Positions 36,538 to 47,768 of a DNA stretch of 64,000 bases are shown here, in pieces. Position numbers and translations under genes: made by a program. The notes under the pieces were generated by a model. That model saw nothing but the letters and a program-made list of their open reading frames with translations, was not told the DNA's origin and made no database searches. Position 1 is the stretch's first letter. Every line of letters begins with the position of its first letter. Source of the stretch: Ectocarpus siliculosus (lineage: Eukaryota > Sar > Phaeophyceae > Ectocarpales > Ectocarpaceae); NCBI GenBank assembly GCA_000310025.1, contig FN649752.1:366695-430694 (forward strand). The letters run 5' to 3'.

Positions 36538-39500
36538 TTACGAAGAGGACGCTTTCTTGTCCCCGTCCCCTTGTTGAACTCCCAGGTGGCATTCCCCCCG
36601 CTCAAGGCGGCAGGTGAAGGTGATGTTGTCGTCCCACATGTCGGTGCTCGACAGGTGGTGTGGCCTCATGTACGGCACTCGGCAATGCTGTCGCTCCCAC
36701 AGTCGGATCTGCAGGTCGTCACCGAGACAAAGATCGTGAGAGATCGTTTACAAAGGTTTCGGATAAGCGGCGTGGATAGAGGAGAGGGTGAGCGGGGGGA
36801 GGGGGTACTCATAGTCGTGCATGCCGTAGTCGTTAGACCATTGACCTCGCATCCCTACAAAGCCGGGACGGAGCACGCCGGGTTCTCACCGGACCAGGCT
36901 CTCACATCACCAAGCGCGAAGCGCCGTGAGGTATTCGGCGGGTCGCATGAAGGGTGTGCTGCATCCTGCTAACGGTGTTCGGCATCTTGTGCTTACTTCC
37001 TTGCGTACGGGGGGGGAAACTATGAAATTATAGCCCTCCTCTCCCACACACTATTCAATAGCGAAATACGGGTATCTCTCGACGAAAAGCCCTGGCACGG
37101 ACGTACGTACGTGCCGCACGACAAAATAAATTTTACCATGGGTACCAACCCTCCTTCCGTGTGCAGTCCTTCTGATACACACATGGCACAAGATGTCGTG
37201 CTTTTCGTTCGACTGGTCGACATCGAAAGAGTCGACGAAACCACTCGTACTGGGCCGCAGCAGCGGGACACCAAAGGCTTGGTGCCCCACCGATGACCTG
37301 ACTCGTAGCAGTCGAACAGTCGTACCTCGCGGTCTACCTTAAAACGTGAGCCTCACACGCAGCATACACACCTTGCTGGGGGCCAGGGACGGCCACAGCG
37401 GCTCCGGGGTTTCCCTGTAGTTGGCGTTCACGAAGGCTTCCCTGTTGTTGAGCACAGTTGTCCAAACGCTGATGGATCTCTGCTTGACCTTGAGGCGGGA
37501 TCGGTGCTGCTCCGTGTCGCACAAGAACGTGCCGTACAGCCCACTGTAGAAGCAGGCATTCGGACAGCGCCCGCACGGGAAATAACGTCACGTTCCGCGA
37601 CAAAGGGCAAAAACTACTTCGTGATACCAATATGGTTTTGTATCCTGCATGCCTGACCGAAAACCACACACCAGGTATATTCCCATTCATTGCACGCTCA
37701 GCACCATGGTCCATACACAACAAATTCGTGTATTCACTCTTTGAGCGATAACTTGTACCGGTAGGCAAAAGAAGGATACTTGCAACGTGAAACCGTATTC
37801 ATTCGTGATTGCTTCTCCTGCATGAACACCACCATCCGTCGAACGAGCAACGACCGTCTTTCAACTTCGCCAGAGGTGAGGAAACAGACAAGAATGTCTG
37901 TCTTCCGCCACGTCACGGAGGTGGACAACGAAAACCCCCAACAGGGACAACGCTCTGGTTAGCGTGGAAGAAGAGAGGGCTTCAGTGTGCCACCGTCATC
38001 GGAACCTGATCTACCGGCAGTGTCCTAGAACAGCACCCCAGCACACCCTACCTCACACTATCGAACTCGCCACCTCCGTACGTGTGACCGGTCTCACCCA
38101 CACACCAAAATCAACCATACCTGAGGGCATGCTCCGCCACAGCAGTACGTGTGAAAGCTCTCATCGAACAAGAATGAAAAAACACTCGGGCAAACAAACA
38201 AAAACGAAAAAACACTAGGGGCAAACAAACAAATACGGTAAAAGCCACCACCCACACCTGAAGGCGTGCTCCGCAACGAAGGTCAGCAACCCCTCCGATA
38301 TCTCGAACGCCGTGGGAAACTGCGCCAGGAGGTTGTGCACCAGGTCCAGAAACTGTAGGAACACGGGGCTCAGCTCGGCATACTCCCTCACTTGCCCCCC
38401 CACGAAGTCCTTCATGGAGCGCATGGCGGAACGATCATCGCCGAGTTCCGCGGCATCCGCCGCTGCGGCAGCAGCCGCAGCTGCTCCCTCTGCTATCTCT
38501 TGCTCGTTGTTGCCGCCCATGCACCGGGCCCAGAACTATGGACACGGCGATCATCGCCGGAGGCAGGGAAGGGAGGAAGTTAGGGCACCGGCCAACTTGT
38601 CTTGTCTTGTCTTGTGTGTGTGTGTGTGTGTGTATTCGTGCCCTCTATTCTGGCGCCAGTCTACACAGGAGCTTTGGTGCTAAAACACGGCAGCCGGTCT
38701 GAGGGGAGGTTTGTAATTTTTTGCTCGTGTTTTAAGTTCTCGAGAGCCATGGCGGTGGCCAGGGTTGTTGGTTGGTTGGGAGCAGCGATGATACCCCAGG
38801 GCGATACCAGCTGTACAGCAAGCAATCACAGCACCGCCAACCAACACACAATAAATCACACCTCTTCGAACGACAATGACGATGGCGATGACGACAACAA
38901 CAATAACAGCAGTAGGAGCGGCAACATCACACCCCGGGATCAATTGGTGCCTTTGTAGGCAGGTACCGTACTCCATGGATGATTGCATACGTACTGGTAT
39001 GCAAAAGAACCCCCCCCCCCCAAAGACAAAAGCCGTTGGATCGGACTATTCAAAACAAACGGCGGCCGCCGCCGAAGGAACAAACATGCATTCCCTTCCA
39101 CGAAAACGAGGGCGTGAACTCTCGTGACAAGGGACAAACAAGGACGAGTTTTCCTGCCCAAAGCCACGGCGATCTCGTTCTCTCACGCCCACCTTGTGGC
39201 CATAGCTGAGCCACTCCTTTTCGATGAGGCTGCAAAAACCCTCCAGAGTGCGGTAGTGCGGGTCCAGCAGGAGCTCCACGGTGGAACAAATCTGCGGGGT
39301 TCGGTCCCAGCCGTCGCTGCAGTGCACCAGCACGGAGCACCCGTCGAGGCGCAAGAGCCGAGCCGCCTGCAATGGACAAGACGGCAATTGGGCGGACACA
39401 CACACGCGGGGGCAGCATTGCTTAGTACATGACACGGAAACGCGCGTCTCACCGACTTTACTTTACAGGAGATGAAGGAAATATGGATTGCGGAGCAGCA

Positions 39501-42500
39501 TGGCACTTTGATTCCGACTGGTGTACGCTCGACTCCCCTAGTCGTCCTTCTTTACACGCACGACACAAGATGGGAGATACACGCAGGGCGGGCGGAGAAC
39601 AACTAGTCATCCAAAAACATATGTTGGCCATAGCCAAAGTAGAATTTACCGCAGGCCGAATACATAACTCTTTAAGGGGATAGCCGCACGTCAAATTTGA
39701 CACCGCAACTGGGTGTGTACGTGAATTTCTCGGATAGGCTGCGGGGGATGAATGGACGAAAATATAACGTCTAAGACAAACAGAGGCAACACTGGCAAGC
39801 GCCGATGCAACAACGTTCTCGCAGTCATGTTTTACACTAAAAAAAACAACAACGCAGATGAAAAACACGTCAGCCACAATAGTTGCGTTCCATTTCACGC
39901 AAAAAGATTGTAGCAAGCACCCAGCCTGCTCACCAACAAGCTCGCGCCCAAGATCTGTCTCAGCAGCCGGGGCCACAGCGTGTACGGAGGTGTTTCCTCG
40001 AGCTCATCTCCTCCGAGCTGGTCTCCCAAGGCGTACTTCAAGTCCATCATCCTCGCGAACCCCAGGCTTCGAGACTGCATGCAACGCAAGTACGACGAAC
40101 CAACAAGGCCGGATGAAGGAGAAAGAAACAAGGGCGAGATTGATACGTTCGATGCTCGCTGGGGTACGGCGGTCAGGATTGGATTGGAAATGGTACGGTG
40201 TCGTTTTCGAGCCAAGACTAGGCAGCCTCCACATCACGAGAATGTAGGCTGGAAAGGCAATCATGAGAACAAACCTCAACACGTCTGCGAAAGGCAAGCA
40301 TTCAAAACCTTGTAATACGGGCATAGTATTCGCTGCAGAGTACGTAACAGCAGCTCGTTGCATCCGCATCTACAAAAACGGTAACACAAGCGGAGGGATA
40401 ACGAGGACCACGCCAACGTGCCCACAGAGCGGTAACGCGATGTTCCACGATTCGGGGTCAAGCCAACCATACTCATCCGGCCATCAATCCCAACTCATCC
40501 TGGCAAACTGTTCCGCCATTCGCGGTCAAGCCAACCACTCTCTACTACGTATCAATCCCCAACTCATCACGGCGGCAAACTGACCATCTTCTTGGCGACC
40601 ATCTTGGCGGAGTCCTCCTTCCACCGGTCCATCTTCGACTCCACCTTGACGGGGTCGAGGGAGTCTCTGAGTTCTTCGAAGGCGTCTTTCACCGCGTGCA
40701 CGTTTCCGATGCCCGAGAACACCAGTTGTGTAGAATTCCCGTACCTCCACGTCGGTGACATTCATTGGAAGGGACCGACCGCGGCCGTAGCAGCGACGTC
40801 AGCAGCAGGGAGGCAACAAAGGTGAAGGGATTCGGTATCGGAGCAAGCGTCTAGCTATCAGCACGAGATTCTTTTGTTCCGAAGCCCATGTCCTCGTCAC
40901 AACGGACGTGTTCTGCTGCCTTGAGTCAACCCTGAGTACAACACTACAGTGTAGTCGTGGTCCCGGTTTAGCCCCTGGTTAGCGGGATGCCCTGAATAGC
41001 GGTTCCAAAATCTCGTGGCACAACGGCACCTCGGTAGTCAAACTACTATATAACAGCCAAACCGGTTTAGCGGCGATGCCCTCAACAGCGGTTATAACAT
41101 TTTGTGACACTATGGACCGCTAACCCGGGACCTCTACTGAACCGCGAACACACAGCACAAAAGAAAAAACACGGATGTTTGCAGAGGTACCTGGTGTGTG
41201 TCGCATATTCTCCCATCCTCCCAGAAAAGCTGAAATATTTCCAACCAGGTATCCATTCTGTCTGTCTGTGCCTTTCTCGTCTCTCCCCCTCTCCTGCACA
41301 GCAATCCGAACTACTGTATAAGCGACGCCGATGGAGGCAGGCACCGTTTCTACTCCCCAACCAACAACTTGCCATGCTGCAACCCCCCGAAATCCAAAAA
41401 CACTCACACCACCTGAAGCCGCACCCAAGAGCCCCAACTCCCCACCTCCAATCCTTCCTCCATCGCCCCCGAAAAAAAACACTCACCCCGCGCCCGTTTC
41501 GATTCCTTTGCCGACCAGCTTGTTTCCTAAGGCCGCCACAGCTGTTCTGGCGTCCAGCAGGCACAGCCGCGGCGCCTTCCCCGAACCCGGCGTCTCACTC
41601 CCCTTGCCCCCGGCCGCCGTCCCGGCCGGCGAAGCGCACGATCCGTGGAATGCTGACTCCTCCGGCCCTACTCGTTCCGAGCTGCGGGCCTCCGCTCTCC
41701 GCCGCTCCTCGTTTTCCCCCCTCGGCTGCTTCGTTTCGACCTGCCGTTGGCCGCCACCGCCGCCGCCGCCGCGGTCAAGAGACGGCAAGTCGGGCGGAGC
41801 CCCCGGCTCCTTCTTCGGCGGCGTTAGGCCCTCGTGATGGCGGCTCGCATGGCTCTGGTGGCCCGGCTGGGTGTGCTGCACGGCGACCTTCGTGGTAGAC
41901 CACGGAGGCGTCCAGGAAGACAAGGCATCCAGAAACGATTCCCCGCTTTCTGCTCTTGGCTCTTCCGTCTTTCCCGCGGCGGCGTTGGCGGCGTTGGCGG
42001 CGGGTTCGGTTCCTCGCTCGCCCCCTTGCTTCCCGGCGCCTTTGCTGCTGCTACCGTTGCCCCCGTCGGCTGCTTTGAGGCGTGGAGTCGCTTCGCCGGC
42101 GCGCGCCCCCCCCCCCCCACCGATGGTGCTCCTGCGATTGCCCCGCAACCCCGGTGGCAGCGATGTCGAGGCTCTCGCGCGACGACGGCTGGTGCTGCTG
42201 GTGTTGCTGCTGCGGATGGGCGCGGTGGGCGTGCTTGGGGTGTCTGTTGTTGCTGGTGCTGTTGCTGTTGCTGGTGCTGGTGCTGGTGCTGGTGCTGCCC
42301 GCAGCGTCGTCTCTTCCGGCTTGCCCTTGTTGCCGAACAAGCTCAGCAGACGAGCGTCCTCGGCACATCTGCAAGCAGCAGCAGCATCGGCGGCAGGCGT
42401 TGTGTCAAAAAGAGCAAGATCCGTTCAACAAAGAGGCCTATCGCTACGCCATCCGCACGGCTTGGGTAGCAAAAAGCCACGCAACATAGGCTCGACCTTG

Positions 42501-44268
42501 ACGTAATCTAGGGCAGCGACGCTGAGGGGAGGGTTGCACGACCGGCCGACCATCGAGAGGGCAATTCAGCTCGTGAAAAAAAAACCCAACTCAATACAGC
42601 CCGCACGGTCGTGGTGCAATAAGAAGGGGGGATGTTTACACAATTTGCTGCTGTGTGCTATTATATTGAGTACTGCGGTGAAATATCTACATCTTCCTGG
42701 TAGCCCATTCCTTCAGGCAGACGTGTGATCCAGTACACCACTCACGGGCAAATCCGTGCGTGGAGAAAAAAAAACAAAGTCATGCTGTAGCTATAGCCAA
42801 AAACGATTAATGAGAGCACTTCGGTTCTCTCACGTTTTCCCTCCCAATCCGGCCAGCGGCTGCGCGGAACGAGAAAGCACCGCCCTTGTCTTGGGGTCCA
42901 TCCAAGTCACCACCGGAAGACGGCCTTTGCTGCGGTACGCCGCCGCCGCCCTGAGACGTCAAACGTGTCCCAACGTCGCCAACACCATCGACAGCGGCGT
43001 AGCACGTTAGATTGGACATTCGACGAAAAGTGGCTCCGAGCCTCGGTGGCTGGCGGAAACGAGCGGCCTACAGCAGCAGTAGCGTTTGCACAATGCTCGC
43101 TCCCATCACATGCTTCCACAACGGTGTTCCATCACATTATTCCATCACGGCAAATCCACCACGGTATCTACTGACGGTCTTCCGTCTCCACAGTGTTCGG
43201 TACAGGATTCCTCTTACAGTATTCCGCCACAGCGTTCCACCAAGGTGTTCCACCATGAGCAAAACGCAAGTGCCGCACCTGACGTTTGCGTCACTCATGA
43301 CCGCGGGCACCACGAAGTGCAGGGGGTACGAGGGCACCAGCGTGTAGGACCGGTTGTAAAAAAGCCTCCAACGGGGTGGTTCATCCGGCGTCCCCGCCAG
43401 CGACCCTTCCGTATGCATAGCGCCAGAGGCCGCATTTACCGGTCCTGTTCGCGCAGGCCTGAAGCAAAAACAAAAAGATGGATAACGTAAGGAAAAAACA
43501 AGAATGGTGCGTTGAGAAACGAGAAATACAGGAGACAGAGAGAACGAGGCTTGTATGTTCCCAGCCGGAGAACACACACACAGAAAAATCACACCAGGAA
43601 ACACATGGGGGGATTATGCGGTCGCCAGGCATGCCTGTCAGCTTTAATGAGTAGAAGACCCGCGTGATATGCCACGTGAGAATGGGTCGGTCCTTCAATA
43701 CATGTACACAACACCCGGTTCCAACTCAGACAAGAGACAGACTAACACTGCTTTGGTTGCTGCTGAGCGGGCGTACTATATATCGCGCGGAGCGAAGGTC
43801 TGCCAACCACACGACCACACCCACAAGAAGAAGGCAGAGTATATACGGTAACATACTAAAAAACCTGTGGTACAAGAGAAAAACGTTGCATGTGAACGCG
43901 TACGGAAAACCGGTACGGCGCACCCACTGCTGCACTGTACCCAAAATACTGTAAATCATTCGCTGACCGGATTTAGATACTTACGGCAGACTTTGCTTTC
44001 GCGGGATGCGAGGTGTCGTCTGGGTGTCGTGTGTCGATTCGACTGTACACAACATGCCGTAAATCAGTCGCCGACCGGACTTAGATACTTGGTGCAGGGT
44101 TTTTCTTTCGCGGGATGCGAGGTGTCGTCTGGGTGTCGTGTCGATTCGACTGCCCCTTACTTTGGGGTCAGCAGCCAGAGAGAACACGGAAACTTGTTTG
44201 TGAATCTAAAAGATCAGCAGGCCAGGGTGTACTGGGTAGAGGTCGGAGCGGAATGTCAAACAAATAAT

Positions 44269-44312
<44 letters not shown>

Positions 44313-46059
44313 TGCAGCAACAACGACAACAACAAGAGCGACTCACGAGTCGAGAGACTTGGGTTTGATGACCCCCTGCCGAACAAAGTCAGATTCCTCA
44401 TCGTAGACATGCCATCCGTCCAGACTGTCGTCGGCACGGGCAGCAGCAGCAGCAGCAGCAGCCGCAGCAGCAGCCGCATCCCCAACACGCCCGTTGCCAC
44501 CAATTGCACGGCTCTGAGGGACAAAAAAAGAGGGGACAGGGGCCGCCAAACGGAACCCTAACGTTTCACATGCGGGGATGTAATTGGATGTCATCCTGAA
44601 TGCTGATCGATCATGCAGATGTGTCGCTGAATTTCTGGCGAAGTTAAAAGCTTTCATCTTTCACTGTGCCAACAACATTCAGTTTTCCATCCCTAAGCAA
44701 CAGACCATGGCCGCAGAAAGTCAGCTTGTCTTGTCTGGATGAGAACCACAAATACACAAATACTCTTCCGATACTCGAAAAATTGTCGTACTATTCCATG
44801 CTGTATTTGTGCACCGTACGTATGGGCCCCAGTAATTCCTCAAAAGGTACATAGACGTGGGTTAGTCTTCCATGCTAATATGATACGGTCGTCCAAGGTA
44901 TGCCACGTGAATAGCTAGCCCACCGCCTACTTCCTATGACTCCCCCGGGACATCGACATCCCACCGTCTACTTCCGCACTCCTCAACATCGAGAGCAGCA
45001 TTGGTGTACGATACCAAGCTCAACCAAGGACAACCAAGGCAGGAATGTACGTGTTAACACCGCAGCAGATGCGGCCTGAACAGCAGCAATACACACGACA
45101 CGGTATCCCCTCAGCAAGCGCTCCTCGACGCTTACCACACATCTCTTGCCATACATACATACCTCGCGCAATTTTGCGGCGTCATCTGCACAGCGTCTCC
45201 TGTCAACTGCAGCGGCGTGACTAATCGCGAACGACCTCTCCGGAGAGCCTTGCGTGAAGGCAGCCATGGACCCAATGATCTGAACCGCATCACGAGACAC
45301 AACACAGGCGTCGACCAGTTGTCACGATGTGCACAGCACGTGCCAGTTTGCAGAGAGATGAACAGGCGAGTGACTTACTCCATGATAGACCAGCCGACGA
45401 AATTACGTTCATGGCAAGTGTTTCGATTGGACCTACATGGTCTATTGTGATGCATAGTATGGGCGAACACGTACACGCATCTGTGCGGAGGGTACATACG
45501 GCCAGTTCGGGCAAGCAGATGAGGGACACAAAATAAGTCCACAGCAGTGTGCTGGCAAACACACTCAATAAGTCGGTCCTCGAGAATGATGAGATTCTGC
45601 ACCACATCTACTTGTACCGACTTTGTTGTTCTGTTTCTGTCACCGGGGGCAACGCAGATATGGAGAACCGCCTCAGGTGGTTGAGACAGCTCTACATGGA
45701 GCACACACGCCAGCGAAAAATAGCGCATGATGCGACCAATGCCCCCCGCCCCCCCCTGCAGCAGCAAGGCTAGGCGTACACAAACTTGATCCATGCGAGC
45801 GACAGTGCACCGCTAGTGCTAGCCAAAAACATGTCATGAAATACCACCACAACAGCAGCAGCAGCGCCATCACCGTAACAAGAACGACGACACAAAAAAA
45901 ATCTCAAAAGCGAAAGGGGTGCACATCCAAGGAAAAACACCGACAACTACGGCGACGCCAAGACGAATGCATCCCACGCACCCCTCTCTCCTGGTAACTG
46001 TTAATAATGGTCCGTAGCACGCCATCGCTTTGCTACAGAGCTGCGGTCGTCATTGCTGT

Positions 46060-46092
<33 letters not shown>

Positions 46093-47639
46093 CCAACACC
46101 AACACCAACACCAACACCAACACCAACAACAACAATAACAACCACCACAACAACAACAATAACAACCACCACAACAACAACACGCTGTCACTTGCTACAC
46201 GTTGCCCGTCGAGAAACACAGCAGTCGATGGTACGCAGCAGCACAAACCTGTGTGAGAGTTGAGACGAAGAGAGCGTTGTTGGAGAGGAACCGCATGCGG
46301 CAGCTCCGAAGGTCCTGCTCGAGTGGACGCAACAGACACCGTTACAGGCACACACACACAAACAGCCAGCGTTCCGTTTCGGCGCAGGTGGTTCGTCGAT
46401 TGACGGGCGTTCGGGCGTGTGGTGACATCAAGCGGCGAAGAACACAGCAGTATCTACGAAGTGCCTCAAGACCGTAGCGACGAGAGGGGGTCCACTTAGA
46501 ATAGAACCCATCACCGAATCCAATACCCGCGCCTGATCCCACACGCCACGAGCACTTCTGCTTGAACCTAAAATGCGGCATTAGCACCGCCAAAGAAGGT
46601 ATCGTACAGGCAGACAACCATGTTCACCGTATAAAACGAAGTGTGTCAATCGACGTCGTCTACAGTAGTACACTGACTTGCACGTCTTTAGCACGAAGCC
46701 GAACCCAGTCACAAGGCACACGGTCAGCCAACCAAACGCCCGCGCACACCACACCACAACGCACACACAAAACAGAAAATACCTATCTCAGCCATGAGTG
46801 TGTTGGTCAGGCTCTCGTCGTCAACATCTGACAAAAAAATAAACACCCACCTTTGCCGTAATCGTGATGGCGAGACGATCATCGTCGGCCTGTGTGACAT
46901 CCTTGATGCAGCCCATCGGAAACGAAACCCACTGGAGCGAGGGGTCATCCCGCCCGAAGGCGTCCTGGCAAAAAAAAGAGGACGAAGGCTGTTCATGACC
47001 GGAGGAGAAAAAGCCGTCTTGGAAACCCTTCGTGAAACTGAGCAGCACATACGAGGTGGGCTGGAGGTTTCGAGGTTTCGTTATTCGCGCTTCGGTTCTT
47101 CGTGGCGACCGGACGGCACACCTGTACATACTGCACCCAAGCTGTCCAGGGGGTGAAAATAAGTGAGCTCAGAAAAATGACAACGAGACAGGAAAGGACG
47201 GTACACGCCCGTGTGTGCGGTCTGCGGTACAATGGACGTAAAACCTCAGCAAAATGACAAGGAAAAAAAAGCATGATACATGCCTGTGCGTGCGGTGTGC
47301 GGCGCAATGCCATTACAGCAGAGGTGTGTGATTGTCGGAATCTCGCTGAAACAGGTGAATCACTTTCGAAAACGCCGCAAGGCCGTCAAAGCAACACACG
47401 ACGGGGCACATGACGTCACAGCGGTATTCCATCCCACCGCACCGCACCTTGCCGGCCCCTGTGCGCTGCAGGATCAACCTGAAGTTGGTGATGTGTAACG
47501 CTCCGTGGAACTCGCCCCCGCCGCTACGCTTCCTTGCCAGCACGTAACCGATCGGTTTCACCACGTTGGTGACGGTTTCGCCATCTAACAACGACGGTTT
47601 CGGCCTCGTGGAGACAGGAGGAGTTTCCGCGTTGTGCTG
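36538..47639 (-). CDS. Myotubularin-family phosphoinositide 3-phosphatase (GRAM plus phosphatase)
   Basis: Fourteen exons join in phase: 47639-47448, 46964-46851, 46314-46249, 45279-45163, 44513-44347, 43458-43279, 42950-42834, 42368-41487, 40744-40585, 40074-39934, 39366-39193, 38535-38258, 37543-37372 and 36708-36538 (2931 nt, 976 aa plus any N-terminal exons). A GRAM/PH-like domain comes first ([28 protein letters not shown]). The phosphatase domain follows: [39 protein letters not shown], the active-site loop [11 protein letters not shown] with Cys728 and Arg734, [19 protein letters not shown] and [14 protein letters not shown], ending in LWPSLAPSK and IRLWER. All catalytic residues are present, so it should remove the 3-phosphate from PI3P and PI(3,5)P2 on endomembranes. 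Exon 8 carries a roughly 240-residue Pro/Ala/Gly-rich insert inside the phosphatase domain. No FYVE or coiled-coil tail was seen. Confidence 0.93.
38612..38632. repeat. (TG)n microsatellite
   Basis: A TG dinucleotide run in the myotubularin intron between exons 11 and 12, next to a (CTTGT)n run. Confidence 0.9.
39193..39366 (-). other. Myotubularin exon with the CX5R active site
   Basis: A 58-codon exon, phase 0 at both ends, encodes [20 protein letters not shown] and [20 protein letters not shown]. The Cys-Ser-Asp-Gly-Trp-Asp-Arg loop is the myotubularin signature. A Pro follows the Thr where Ala or Ser is usual. Confidence 0.95.
40959..41132. mobile_element. Candidate 174-bp MITE with 14-bp terminal inverted repeats
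   Basis: The left end GGTCCCGGTTTAGC (40959-40972) and the right end GCTAACCCGGGACC (41119-41132) are inverted repeats matching at 13 of 14 positions. Inside, two diverged direct copies of GATGCCCTNAANAGCGGTT occur. No target duplication is obvious. It lies in the myotubularin intron between exons 8 and 9. Confidence 0.5.
43947..44157. repeat. Tandem duplication of about 103 bp
   Basis: Two copies share GACCGGANTTAGATACTT, then TTTCGCGGGATGCGAGGTG and TCGTCTGGGTGTCGTG, ending TCGATTCGACTG. They lie in the myotubularin intron between exons 5 and 6. Confidence 0.85.
44272..44314. repeat. (CAG)n microsatellite in a myotubularin intron
   Basis: About thirteen CAG units sit just downstream (on -) of the exon 5 donor. 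A second CAG/CCG-rich run inside exon 5 (about 44438-44478) encodes an Ala stretch. Confidence 0.9.
46061..46185. repeat. (CAA)/(CCAACA) compound microsatellite
   Basis: A long run of CAA units, then alternating ACCAAC units, then two copies of an AATAACAACCACCACAACA block. It lies in the myotubularin intron between exons 3 and 4. Confidence 0.9.
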
Positions 47640-47768
47640 CTGGCGCGCGGGAAACAAAAAAAAAAGCGGAGAGGTTGAAAGCAAGCATGATGGTATGGGT
47701 ATGGACGGTATGGCGGCATGTGGTAGAGAGACAGATGGCCACAAGAAGGTGATATCATATCAATTCAC

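Noticed and set aside
41834-42506. Long plus-strand open frames
   Set aside because: They are antisense shadows of myotubularin exon 8, caused by its GC-rich low-complexity sequence; no motif or splice support on the plus strand.
44272-44314. CAG run as a CRISPR-like or coding repeat
   Set aside because: It is a simple trinucleotide microsatellite without spacers, inside an intron.
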